Shown: piece after piece, positions 44,577 to 51,268 of the stretch
Position numbering within the stretch: the first letter of the stretch is position 1
How the letters are laid out: the number at the start of each line of letters is the position of its first letter
Origin: an uncultured bacterium
GTDB taxonomy: Bacteria > Pseudomonadota > Gammaproteobacteria > Burkholderiales > Burkholderiaceae_E
Assembly (NCBI GenBank): GCA_903866395.1
Contig: CAIPNM010000014.1
Span: forward strand, 1-51,268
DNA length: 51,268 nt
Direction of reading: 5' to 3'
Notes under the pieces: generated by a model
Databases searched by the model: none
What the model was told of the DNA's origin: nothing
What the model saw: only the letters and a program-made list of their open reading frames with translations
Made by a program: the position numbers and the translations under genes

Positions 44577-45539
44577 ATGCTCAGAGCCTTGATGTGCGCG
44601 GTCGTTGCGGCTGCGCTTCCCCTCTCGCCTGCAGGCGCGCAGGATTTTCCGCAGCGCCAGCCGGTCAAGTTGATCGTCACGTTCGCACCGGGCGGCGGTG
44701 CTGATTCCGCAGCGCGTGCCCTGAGCGACAAGTTTGGCGAGAAGCTCGGCCAGTCGGTCGTGGTGGAGAACCGACCAGGAGGCGGTGGCGTCATTGCGAC
44801 CGGACTGGTCGCCAAGGCGTCGCCCGACGGATACTCAGTGCTCTTCACGGTGTCCTCGCATTCCATCAACCAGGCGATGAACCCGAAACTACCCTTCGAC
44901 ACCGAGCGCGACCTGCGTGGCGTCACACTGGTGGGGCTCCTGCCGCAGGCCATTGCAGTGCATCCCTCGGTACCTGCGAACACCTTGCAGGAGTGGCTTG
45001 CGCTGGCGAAAAGCGATGCGCGCTTCGGTCAGTATGCGACGGGCGGCGTGGGCTCGCCCGGGCATTTTGCAGGCGCCGTCCTGCAATCGATGAGCGGCCA
45101 GCCACTCACGCATGTGGGTTACAAGGGCGCAGGCCCCGCCATGACCGACGTGATCGGCAACCAGGTTCCCGCCGTCCTGGGAACGCTGGGCGGCATGATG
45201 CCGCACATCAAGGCAGGGCGGCTCAAGCCGATTGCCATCACGTCACGCGCACGGAGCGCGCTTTTGCCGGCAGTAGGCACCATCGGCGAAGCGTTTCCCG
45301 GTTTCGAGTCCGATACCTGGGTAGGCATGTTCGTGCCAGCAGGAACCCCCGCGGCCGTTATCGCGCGACTGCATGGCGCGGCTGCCGCTGCGCTGGCCGA
45401 GTCTGATGTGCGCGGCCGGCTGGAGGCCCAGGGGCTCACGATTGTCGCGGGCCCGCCCGCTGATCTCGATGCGCTGGTGTCGCGCGAAATCAGGGTGTTC
45501 GGCCAGGTGGTGAAGGAGCAGGGCATTAAAGCCGAGTGA
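44577..45539 (+). CDS. Bug family tripartite tricarboxylate transporter substrate-binding protein, second copy
   Basis: 320-residue periplasmic binding protein. The Sec signal peptide ends at about residue 21 (SPAGA). The VKLIVTFAPGGGADSAAR opening, VVENRPGGGGVIA and HVGYKGAGPAMTD loop are Bug-family markers. The ATG at 44577 has a TAAGGAG site; an adjacent GTG at 44574 is possible. It is in the opposite orientation to, and clearly different from, the Bug gene at 41544, so it is not a recent duplicate. No TctAB genes are adjacent. Ligand unknown. Confidence 0.92.
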   Translation: MLRALMCAVVAAALPLSPAGAQDFPQRQPVKLIVTFAPGGGADSAARALSDKFGEKLGQSVVVENRPGGGGVIATGLVAKASPDGYSVLFTVSSHSINQAMNPKLPFDTERDLRGVTLVGLLPQAIAVHPSVPANTLQEWLALAKSDARFGQYATGGVGSPGHFAGAVLQSMSGQPLTHVGYKGAGPAMTDVIGNQVPAVLGTLGGMMPHIKAGRLKPIAITSRARSALLPAVGTIGEAFPGFESDTWVGMFVPAGTPAAVIARLHGAAAAALAESDVRGRLEAQGLTIVAGPPADLDALVSREIRVFGQVVKEQGIKAE

Positions 45540-45571
45540 CCCGGTCTAGGAACTTTTCTCGCTGGTCATCC

Positions 45572-47152
45572 TCAATCACCCAGCATCAGCGCGGCACCAC
45601 GTTCGCCCACCATGATGGTGGCTGCGTTGGTGTTGGCTGACACCACGCGAGGCATCACCGAGGCATCAATCACCCGAAGCCCTTCCACCCCCTGCACGCG
45701 CAGTTGCGGATCGACCACCGCCCGGGCATCACTGCCCATCCTGCAGGTGCTGGTCGGATGAAACACCGTGCCACCAAACCCGCGCGCGAAATCTTCCAGG
45801 CTGGTGTCACCGGGTAGCTTTTCCTCGACCCACCGGTCAGCGAATGCGGGCTGGCGATAAATCTCGCGGCACATCCGGAGACCTTCGACGAGGGTTTTGA
45901 GATCACGCTCTTCGCGCAGATAGTTGGCCGTGATGCGAGGGGCCTCGGTTGGATCGGTGCTGCGAATTCGGATCGATCCGGTCGAATCGGGTCGGCACTG
46001 GCAGACCGATACGGTAAAACCGGGAAACTCATGAAGCGGTGTGCCGGGCTTGTCGACCGACAGCGGCATCACATTGAACTGGATGTCGGCACGCCCACCC
46101 TGCGACTGCGAGGAGCAGGCAAATCCGCCCACCTGACCTGCCCCAACGGTGAGCGGCCCACGCGCATCGGCGAGCCATTGCCAGCCCATTCGGGTGAGGC
46201 CGGCAAGACTGCGAACCTGGTTGTTGAGCGAGATGGGATCCTTCAGCCGTACGATGGTCCGCGCCTGGTAGTGATCTTGGAGGTTCTCGCCCACCTCGGG
46301 GGCATCATGAATGACCGGGATGCCGAGCGCGCGAAGATGATCGGCCGGGCCCACACCTGACAGCTGCAACAGTTGCGGCGACTGCAGGCTTCCTGCGGAC
46401 AGGATGACATCGCCGTCGCAGCGAAACGCGTGCGCGACGCCGTTGATGTGCGCCTCCACCCCGACGGCACGCCCAGCCTCGAACAGCACACGGGAAACCA
46501 GCACGCCGGTGCGAACAGAGAGTCCGGCATGCCCGCTCACGGGTTTCAGAAACGCGACCGACGCGCTGCAGCGCCAGCGGCCCAGGATCGACAACTGATA
46601 GCGCCCCACGCCGTAATCGGTCTGCGCGTTGAAATCAGCGTTAGCGGGCAGCCCGAACTGCTGCGCCGCTTCGAGCCACGCAAGACAGCTCGGATCGTCA
46701 TTTCGCAACTCGGTCACGCCCAATTCGCCGTCGGTGCCGTGATAGTCGTTTGCTACACCGTTGAAACGTTCGGACCTACGAAAGAACGGTAGAACCTCGC
46801 GATACGACCAGCCTGTGGCACCGGCACGCGCCCAATCGTCATAGTCGGCATGTTGGCCGCGGATGTAGAGGAGGCCATTGATCGAACTCGACCCCCCCAC
46901 AATCCGCCCGCGAGGCCAGATCATTCGTCGGTCACCAGTCTGCGGTTGCGGCTCGACCTCGAAGAGCCGCGCAAACCGCTGATCGAAGATGGTGCGGAAA
47001 TAGCCGACCGGCAGTCGGACCCAGAACGCACCATCCGGCCCCCCCGCCTCCAGCAGGAGGACCCGGCGGCCAGCACGCACCAGCCGGTTGGCCAGCACGC
47101 AGCCGGCCGAGCCCGCGCCGACGATGATGTGATCCCAGCGGTCAGCCACCAC
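45572..47152 (-). CDS. GMC family oxidoreductase (choline dehydrogenase-like)
   Basis: 526-residue FAD alcohol oxidoreductase. The dinucleotide motif VGAGSAGCVLANRL is at about residues 11-24, the GMC signature regions GRIVGGSSSINGLLYIRG and GSLQSPQLLQLSGVGP follow, and the C-terminus has HPTSTCRMG with the active-site histidine and the closing MPRVVSANTNAATIM. Start is one of two consecutive GTG codons at 47152 or 47149. It lies 10 bases after the NitT/TauT-type binding-protein gene and on the same strand, so it very likely oxidises the primary alcohol that this importer brings in. No signal peptide, so cytoplasmic or peripheral to the membrane. Confidence 0.91.
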   Translation of the reverse strand: MVADRWDHIIVGAGSAGCVLANRLVRAGRRVLLLEAGGPDGAFWVRLPVGYFRTIFDQRFARLFEVEPQPQTGDRRMIWPRGRIVGGSSSINGLLYIRGQHADYDDWARAGATGWSYREVLPFFRRSERFNGVANDYHGTDGELGVTELRNDDPSCLAWLEAAQQFGLPANADFNAQTDYGVGRYQLSILGRWRCSASVAFLKPVSGHAGLSVRTGVLVSRVLFEAGRAVGVEAHINGVAHAFRCDGDVILSAGSLQSPQLLQLSGVGPADHLRALGIPVIHDAPEVGENLQDHYQARTIVRLKDPISLNNQVRSLAGLTRMGWQWLADARGPLTVGAGQVGGFACSSQSQGGRADIQFNVMPLSVDKPGTPLHEFPGFTVSVCQCRPDSTGSIRIRSTDPTEAPRITANYLREERDLKTLVEGLRMCREIYRQPAFADRWVEEKLPGDTSLEDFARGFGGTVFHPTSTCRMGSDARAVVDPQLRVQGVEGLRVIDASVMPRVVSANTNAATIMVGERGAALMLGD

Positions 47153-47162
47153 AGCCTGGTCC

Positions 47163-48179
47163 TTAGCCCGTCACGTTGTTCACGAGTAGCGACGTGTCGA
47201 AATACGTTTTGGCTGGCACCGGATTCTGAATGCCACCCACCCGCGCATAAAAATCGGTGACCTGCTGCAGCCACCCGAGTGCAGTGCCATCTTGATAGAG
47301 CTTTCGCCACTCGGCTGCAGGGTAATAGCGCGAGGCCTTGAATTGCTCCTGCAACTCCTCGAGGGGTACCTGGGCATAGTTCTTTGACTGGATCACGGGC
47401 AGGATCTCGGCTGAATTCCGGATCAGGTCGTCGTTCGAGGCCGCCCAGCCGCGAACCACGCGCTCGAGAATGGGACGATTTTTCTCGTAATAGTCAGCAC
47501 GCACTGCCCACCCCCCCACAATGGCCGACTTCGGGAAATAGGCTGACGCATCAACCAGCATTTTTGCCGACGGCACGCGGGCGCGCACCTGAATGTTGAA
47601 CGGCACCCAGAGTGCCACCGCGGGCACAGCACCTGAAATAAAACTGGTGACCGCGACCGGCATGCCCTGATTGACGAGTTCCACATCCTTGGCAGGATCC
47701 AGCCCGTTGGCACGCAGTGCAGCGTCGGCGAAAACATGGGCGGTCGTGCCCAACGTGGTGGCGATCTTCTTTCCCTTGAGATCGGCCCAGCTCTTTACGC
47801 CTTGATCTTCGCGAACCCAGAGCTGCGCGGTGGCGAATTCGATGTTGTTGATGAGAAAGGCCTTGCCCTGACCTCGCGCCGGAAAGTTGGAGATCACCGC
47901 GCCCGTTGACAGCATATCGAGGCTGCCGCCAATCATGGCGTTGAACAACTCGAGGCCGGTGTTGAATTTGACTGGATCGAACTCGATGTTTTCCTTAGCC
48001 CAATGGCCGCGATGCACACCCGTCCAGATCTGACCGGTGACTGCGAGTGTATCGACATAGCCCACCCGGATGCGGGTTCGGCTCTGGGCAATGACCGGAG
48101 CGCCCACGCCCGCCAGCCCGAGGGCCGAGGCACCTGCCGCCAGCAGCTGGCGGCGATCCGTTTTGATGTGATGGTTCAC
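47163..48179 (-). CDS. ABC transporter substrate-binding protein, NitT/TauT (SsuA) family
   Basis: 338-residue periplasmic binding protein. The N-terminus has a twin-arginine-like signal, DRRQLLAAG at residues 8-16, with likely cleavage after VIA at 31, so Tat export is possible. The mature chain begins IRVGYVDT and has the SWADLKGKKIATTLGTTAH strand-loop of the NMT1/TauA/SsuA-type fold that binds sulfonates, nitrate, bicarbonate or pyrimidine precursors. It is the third gene of a minus-strand unit (permease, ATPase, binding protein, GMC oxidoreductase). Sulfonate is one possible ligand class, but no desulfonating enzyme is nearby. Confidence 0.9.
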   Translation of the reverse strand: MNHHIKTDRRQLLAAGASALGLAGVGAPVIAQSRTRIRVGYVDTLAVTGQIWTGVHRGHWAKENIEFDPVKFNTGLELFNAMIGGSLDMLSTGAVISNFPARGQGKAFLINNIEFATAQLWVREDQGVKSWADLKGKKIATTLGTTAHVFADAALRANGLDPAKDVELVNQGMPVAVTSFISGAVPAVALWVPFNIQVRARVPSAKMLVDASAYFPKSAIVGGWAVRADYYEKNRPILERVVRGWAASNDDLIRNSAEILPVIQSKNYAQVPLEELQEQFKASRYYPAAEWRKLYQDGTALGWLQQVTDFYARVGGIQNPVPAKTYFDTSLLVNNVTG

Positions 48180-48257
48180 GCTGTCTCCCTTTACCGGTCT
48201 CGGCCGGCGGTGGTGTTAAAGAGGCCATCTTCCGCCTGTTCGAAGCGGCGATGCATA

Positions 48258-49070
48258 TCAGGCGGCACCCATACCGGCCGAGCCGAGTTGCTGCTGCACC
48301 TCGTATTCAGCCATGACCAGATCGCGCACATGGGCCTTGAGCGCACCGAATTCGGGTGTCTCGTGCAGACCTTCGTGGCGGGGGTAAGCAAACGGGACAT
48401 CGATGATTGCCTTGATGCGCGCGGGCCGAGCGGTCACCACAACAATTCGCGAAGCAAGGTAGACCGCTTCATCGACCGAGTGGGTGATCATCATCACCGT
48501 CTTTGCCTCGCGCTCCAGCACCTCCAGCAATAAATTTTGCATCTTGGAACGGGTCTGCGCATCGAGCGCGCCGAAGGGTTCGTCCATCAGCAGGAATTCC
48601 GGCTGCGCAGCATAGGCACGGGCAATGGCCAGTCGTTGACGCATACCGCCTGAAAGCGTTTTCGGAAATGCCTGGGCAAAATCGGCGAGCCCCATCAGTT
48701 CGAGATACTTCTGACAGACGCTTTGCTGCTCGGAGGCTGATACCCGGCTGCTCTTCAACCGCAGACCGAAGAGGATGTTCTCGCGCACGGTCAGCCATGG
48801 GAAGACGCCATATTCCTGAAAAATCACCCCTCGGTCGCGTCCTGGTCCGGTGATCGGCTGACCGTCGAGCGTGACCCGCCCGGAGCTCGGTGCAACGAAG
48901 CCCGCCACAATATTCATGAGGGTCGTCTTGCCACAGCCCGATGGCCCCACGATGCAAATGAATTCCTGGTCGTGCACCGCGAGCGACACCCGATCGACCA
49001 CCCTGAGTGGTCCGCGCTCGGTCGCAAAATCTACCGACACGTCGTCAAACATGATCCGCGGGGCATTCAA
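48258..49070 (-). CDS. ABC transporter ATP-binding protein, NitT/TauT (SsuB/TauB) family
   Basis: 270-residue ATPase. Walker A GPSGCGKTT is at residues 42-50, the Q-loop is in VIFQEYGVFPWLTV, the signature is LSGGMRQRLAIARAY, Walker B is FLLMDEPFGALDAQTR and the switch histidine is in ITHSVDEAVYLA. The W after the Q-loop and the ITHSVDEA switch are typical of the NitT/TauT group. It starts 13 bases after the permease gene and is followed by a 78-base gap before the binding-protein gene. Confidence 0.92.
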   Translation of the reverse strand: MNAPRIMFDDVSVDFATERGPLRVVDRVSLAVHDQEFICIVGPSGCGKTTLMNIVAGFVAPSSGRVTLDGQPITGPGRDRGVIFQEYGVFPWLTVRENILFGLRLKSSRVSASEQQSVCQKYLELMGLADFAQAFPKTLSGGMRQRLAIARAYAAQPEFLLMDEPFGALDAQTRSKMQNLLLEVLEREAKTVMMITHSVDEAVYLASRIVVVTARPARIKAIIDVPFAYPRHEGLHETPEFGALKAHVRDLVMAEYEVQQQLGSAGMGAA

Positions 49071-49083
49071 GACACGCTCTCCT

Positions 49084-49851
49084 TCACTGCGCCTCGACCC
49101 GGTCCTGCCAGCGAATCAGGTGACGCGTGAGCGCGCGCAGCGCAAGGTCCATGCTGAGCGCAACCGTTCCAATGCAGACGATCCCGACATAAATCACGTC
49201 GATCTGAAAGAACGATCCCGCGCTTTGGATGAGCGCGCCCAGCCCTTGCTGCGCGGCCACCAGCTCTGAGGCCACCAGCGTGGCCCATGCGACGCCTAGG
49301 GCCACTCGCAGCGCGGTCAGGATGTGAGGCATGGTGAGCGGAACGATCACCTTGAAAAAAATCTCGAGGTCGCTCGCGCCCAGCGTTCGTGCCACCTTGA
49401 TGAAGATCGGGCTGATCTGGGCGACACCCTCATACATGACGATCACGCCCGCAAAAAAACTCGCGTAGAAAAGAATGATCACCTTGGCCGGCTCATCGAT
49501 ACCGAAATACACGACCACCAGCGGGATCAGGGCGATCGGCGGCAGCGCCCTGAAAAAATTAATGAGCGGATCGAGGAAGGTCCGTGCGTTGCGATACCAA
49601 CCGATCAGGAATCCGACCGGCACAGCAAGCAAGATGCCCAGCAGCACGCCCAGGGTCACGCGCTGTGTGGAGCGCAGGATGTCTATGGCGAGCCGATCCC
49701 CGAAGAGTAGGCTGATGAGCTTGCTGCCGACCTGCGCGGGCGTAGGCATCAGGCCCGGATTCACCAAGCCCGATACGGCGACTGTGTGCCAGACCGCGAC
49801 CAGCAGGCACCAGGGCAAAACGAGAAGCGCGGCATGGCGCAGACGCTTCAA
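49084..49851 (-). CDS. ABC transporter permease, NitT/TauT (SsuC/TauC) family
   Basis: 255-residue inner-membrane permease with about six spans. The EAA loop ARTLGASDLEIFFKVIVPLTMPHI and the following ALGVAWATLVASELVAAQQGLG segment are diagnostic of the group. The TTG at 49851 is chosen: a GGAG site lies 9 bases upstream and the residues begin just before the first span. A much earlier in-frame start at 50178 would run through the divergent promoter region and the opposite gene and adds over 100 non-conserved residues. First gene of its operon, divergent from the UxaA-type genes. Confidence 0.87.
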   Translation of the reverse strand: MKRLRHAALLVLPWCLLVAVWHTVAVSGLVNPGLMPTPAQVGSKLISLLFGDRLAIDILRSTQRVTLGVLLGILLAVPVGFLIGWYRNARTFLDPLINFFRALPPIALIPLVVVYFGIDEPAKVIILFYASFFAGVIVMYEGVAQISPIFIKVARTLGASDLEIFFKVIVPLTMPHILTALRVALGVAWATLVASELVAAQQGLGALIQSAGSFFQIDVIYVGIVCIGTVALSMDLALRALTRHLIRWQDRVEAQ

Positions 49852-49896
49852 GATGACTGTCTCCGGGATTGTTGTGGTTTGGCCGCGAAGATACAC

Positions 49897-49910
49897 TAGA
49901 AGCGCTTGCA
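49897..49910. promoter_or_regulatory. LacI-type operator-like palindrome in divergent region
   Basis: TAGAAGCGCTTGCA contains the perfect 8-bp core AAGCGCTT that many LacI/GalR family operators share, in the 96-base gap between the minus-strand importer operon and the plus-strand UxaA-type genes. A second short repeat, TTCAA-GT-TTGAA, lies at 49925-49936. No regulator gene is adjacent inside the window; it could lie past the right edge. Confidence 0.4.
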
Positions 49911-49947
49911 AAACATCCTGCTTATTCAAGTTTGAAAGGCCCACCGC

Positions 49948-50190
49948 GTGCCGCGAATCGCGCTTCAGGTTCACCCCTCTGACAATGTCGTCACGCTGCT
50001 CGATTCTCTGATTGACGAAACGTGTACGCGCTGCGGGCTCACGCTGCGCGAGCCGATCGCCTTCGGCCACAAGGCTGCCTCGCGGGACATCGCCGAGGGC
50101 GAGCCCGTCATCAAGTATGGGGTTGTCATCGGGTGTGCCACCCGATCGATCGCACCGGGCGACCATGTCCATGTCCACAACTGCCGCTGA
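49948..50190 (+). CDS. UxaA family hydro-lyase, small (SAF domain) subunit
   Basis: 80-residue SAF-domain protein, the size of the separate small subunit found in altronate/galactarate-type dehydratases. The FGHKAASRDIAEGEPVIKYG stretch with its conserved histidine and lysine, and the closing IAPGDHVHVHN, are characteristic. The GTG at 49948 has a GAAAGG site upstream. It overlaps the next gene by 26 bases, so the subunits are translationally coupled. In fused relatives this domain forms the N-terminus. The substrate would be a sugar acid or similar alpha,beta-dihydroxy acid. Confidence 0.87.
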   Translation: MPRIALQVHPSDNVVTLLDSLIDETCTRCGLTLREPIAFGHKAASRDIAEGEPVIKYGVVIGCATRSIAPGDHVHVHNCR

Positions 50191-51268
50191 ATCATCGCCG
50201 GGGTTTGCCGGCTACCGGCGGGCTGACGGCCGCGCGGGAGTTCGTAATCACCTTGCGCTGATATCCACCGTGGCGCTTGCCAATCGCATCGCTGAGCTGT
50301 CGGCGGCACGGTTCGACGCATCTCAAGCCCCGGGCAACGATCCCGTCCTACTGGTGCGAGGCGAGTTTCAGCGCGGGCTGCAAACTCAGGACGCAGTGCT
50401 ACAGGACGAGGTGCTGTTCAGGCTCATCACCCATCCCAACATCGGTGCGGCGGTCGTGCTGTGCCATGACCGGAGCACCGCGCACCGCTGGGCACAGCGG
50501 CTCGCGGGCGGCCACACCCCGGTGCGGGTCCTTGCGGTCATGGAGCATCACGGCATCCACGATGCAATCACTCAAACCGTGACAGCGCTTGGCCAACTCG
50601 CATCCGTTCTTCGACCTATGCAACGAGCGTGGTGCCCGTTTTCCCAGCTCACGTTCGCGCTCGAATGTGGCGGCTCTGATGCCTCCAGCGCCGTTTGCTC
50701 CAATCCGGCGATCGGTCGCTTCGTAGATCGTGCAGTCGCGCTCGGCGCGAGCGTGATCGTGTCCGAAACCGCGGAGTTCATTGGCGGCGAAGACGTGGTG
50801 CGCGCGCAGTCAGTCAACGCCGACATCGCCCGAAGGATCATCGAGCGGATCGCGCTCACCGAATCACGCATGACCAGCGACGGTGACCGCTATCGAGGCA
50901 CCAACCCGACAGCGGAAAACATCGAGGCTGGCCTCACCACGCTCATCGAAAAGACCATGGGCGCGCTTTGTAAGATCGGTCGTGCACCGTTTGTAGACTG
51001 TCTCGACTTCGGGCAGGCGCCCTCGCAGCCGGGACTGTCTTTCATGGACACACCGTTCTTCAGCCCGTGCTCGATCACCGGCATGGTGGCAGCCGGTGCG
51101 CAGATCACGCTGTTCTCGATGGGCGTGTTCAACCCGTCGGGCAATCCGCTCGCCCCCACGCTCAAAGTTTGCGGCAACCCTGATACGGTCAAACGCTGGT
51201 CGGACGGAATTGACGTGGCGCTGGTCGATTTGATCGAAGGTCGGATCGATCTCGATGAAGCGAGTGAC
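50165..51268 (+). CDS. UxaA family hydro-lyase, large subunit (cut by window edge)
   Basis: The frame is open from ATG 50165 (or 50171) to the right edge, 368 codons with no stop. Markers of altronate/galactarate-type dehydratases are GYRRADGRAGVRNH near residue 15, LECGGSDASSAVCSNPAIG near 166-184, and PGLSFMDTPFFSPCSITGMVAAGAQITLFSMG. The enzyme removes water from a sugar acid to give a 2-keto-3-deoxy acid, using iron in studied relatives. The small subunit gene overlaps its start. Only a short C-terminal part seems to be missing. The divergent importer/GMC operon may or may not share its pathway. Confidence 0.88.
   Translation, partial: MSMSTTAAESSPGFAGYRRADGRAGVRNHLALISTVALANRIAELSAARFDASQAPGNDPVLLVRGEFQRGLQTQDAVLQDEVLFRLITHPNIGAAVVLCHDRSTAHRWAQRLAGGHTPVRVLAVMEHHGIHDAITQTVTALGQLASVLRPMQRAWCPFSQLTFALECGGSDASSAVCSNPAIGRFVDRAVALGASVIVSETAEFIGGEDVVRAQSVNADIARRIIERIALTESRMTSDGDRYRGTNPTAENIEAGLTTLIEKTMGALCKIGRAPFVDCLDFGQAPSQPGLSFMDTPFFSPCSITGMVAAGAQITLFSMGVFNPSGNPLAPTLKVCGNPDTVKRWSDGIDVALVDLIEGRIDLDEASD

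Noticed and set aside
49852..50178. N-terminal extension of the NitT/TauT-type permease starting at 50178
   Set aside because: It would run through the divergent promoter region and antisense to the UxaA small subunit; the TTG at 49851 has a ribosome site and starts at the conserved fold.
1..51268. tRNA, rRNA, CRISPR arrays, insertion sequences, prophage genes
   Set aside because: None could be recognised on either strand; no direct-repeat array, transposase or integrase frame was found.

Overview
The window reads as a chromosomal catabolic and uptake region of a high-GC Burkholderiales-like betaproteobacterium. That placement is an inference. It rests on two orphan Bug-type (tripartite tricarboxylate transporter family) binding proteins, many solute importers, GTG and TTG starts, and generally high GC. 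I see no rRNA, tRNA, CRISPR array, insertion sequence or phage gene. The window cuts a gene at each end.

Layout. (1) 1-3727, minus: an ABC importer of the iron/polyamine/2-aminoethylphosphonate type (permease, ATPase, binding protein, second permease cut by the edge). (2) 3857-5807, plus: an alpha/beta hydrolase and an LLM flavin monooxygenase. (3) 5982-6629, minus: a TetR regulator. Its divergent intergenic region holds a good sigma70-like promoter with a perfect inverted repeat just downstream. (4) 6931-21895, plus: one long, tightly packed run of 13 genes. In order: hydrolase, two paralogous amidohydrolases, a complete branched-chain amino acid type (Liv) ABC importer whose last ATPase is fused to a Tm-1-like ATP-binding domain, the matching PEP-hydrolase-like TIM barrel, a flotillin, an SRPBCC protein, an SRPBCC-quinone oxidoreductase fusion and a VOC protein. 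This is the most unusual part of the window. (5) 21936-27034, minus: a visibly lower-GC operon with a TRAP transporter, an HSL-type esterase and a duplicated cupin. (6) 27207-41504: a LacI regulator facing a plus-strand cluster with a carbohydrate-type ABC importer, a Cys-type sulfatase, its formylglycine-generating enzyme, glycerol kinase, glycerol-3-phosphate dehydrogenase, a second sulfatase and an acyl-CoA ligase. (7) 41544-45539: two Bug-type binding proteins flanking a photolyase/cryptochrome; the 283 bases at 42525-42807 show nothing I can name. (8) 45572-49851, minus: a NitT/TauT-type ABC importer followed by a GMC oxidoreductase. (9) 49948 to the end, plus: a two-gene UxaA-type dehydratase, the large subunit cut by the edge.

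How it fits together. Each block pairs an importer with a few enzymes and often a local regulator, so the region looks like stacked uptake-plus-degradation modules. The sulfatase cluster suggests import of an organosulfate, cytoplasmic desulfation by a sulfatase matured by the neighbouring enzyme, and entry of a glycerol-like product through GlpK and GlpD into dihydroxyacetone phosphate. The Liv/Tm-1/flotillin operon suggests import and breakdown of an amide or cyclic compound, with a Tm-1/TIM-barrel pair of unknown chemistry tied physically to the importer's ATPase. Substrates are inferences and cannot be read from the sequence.
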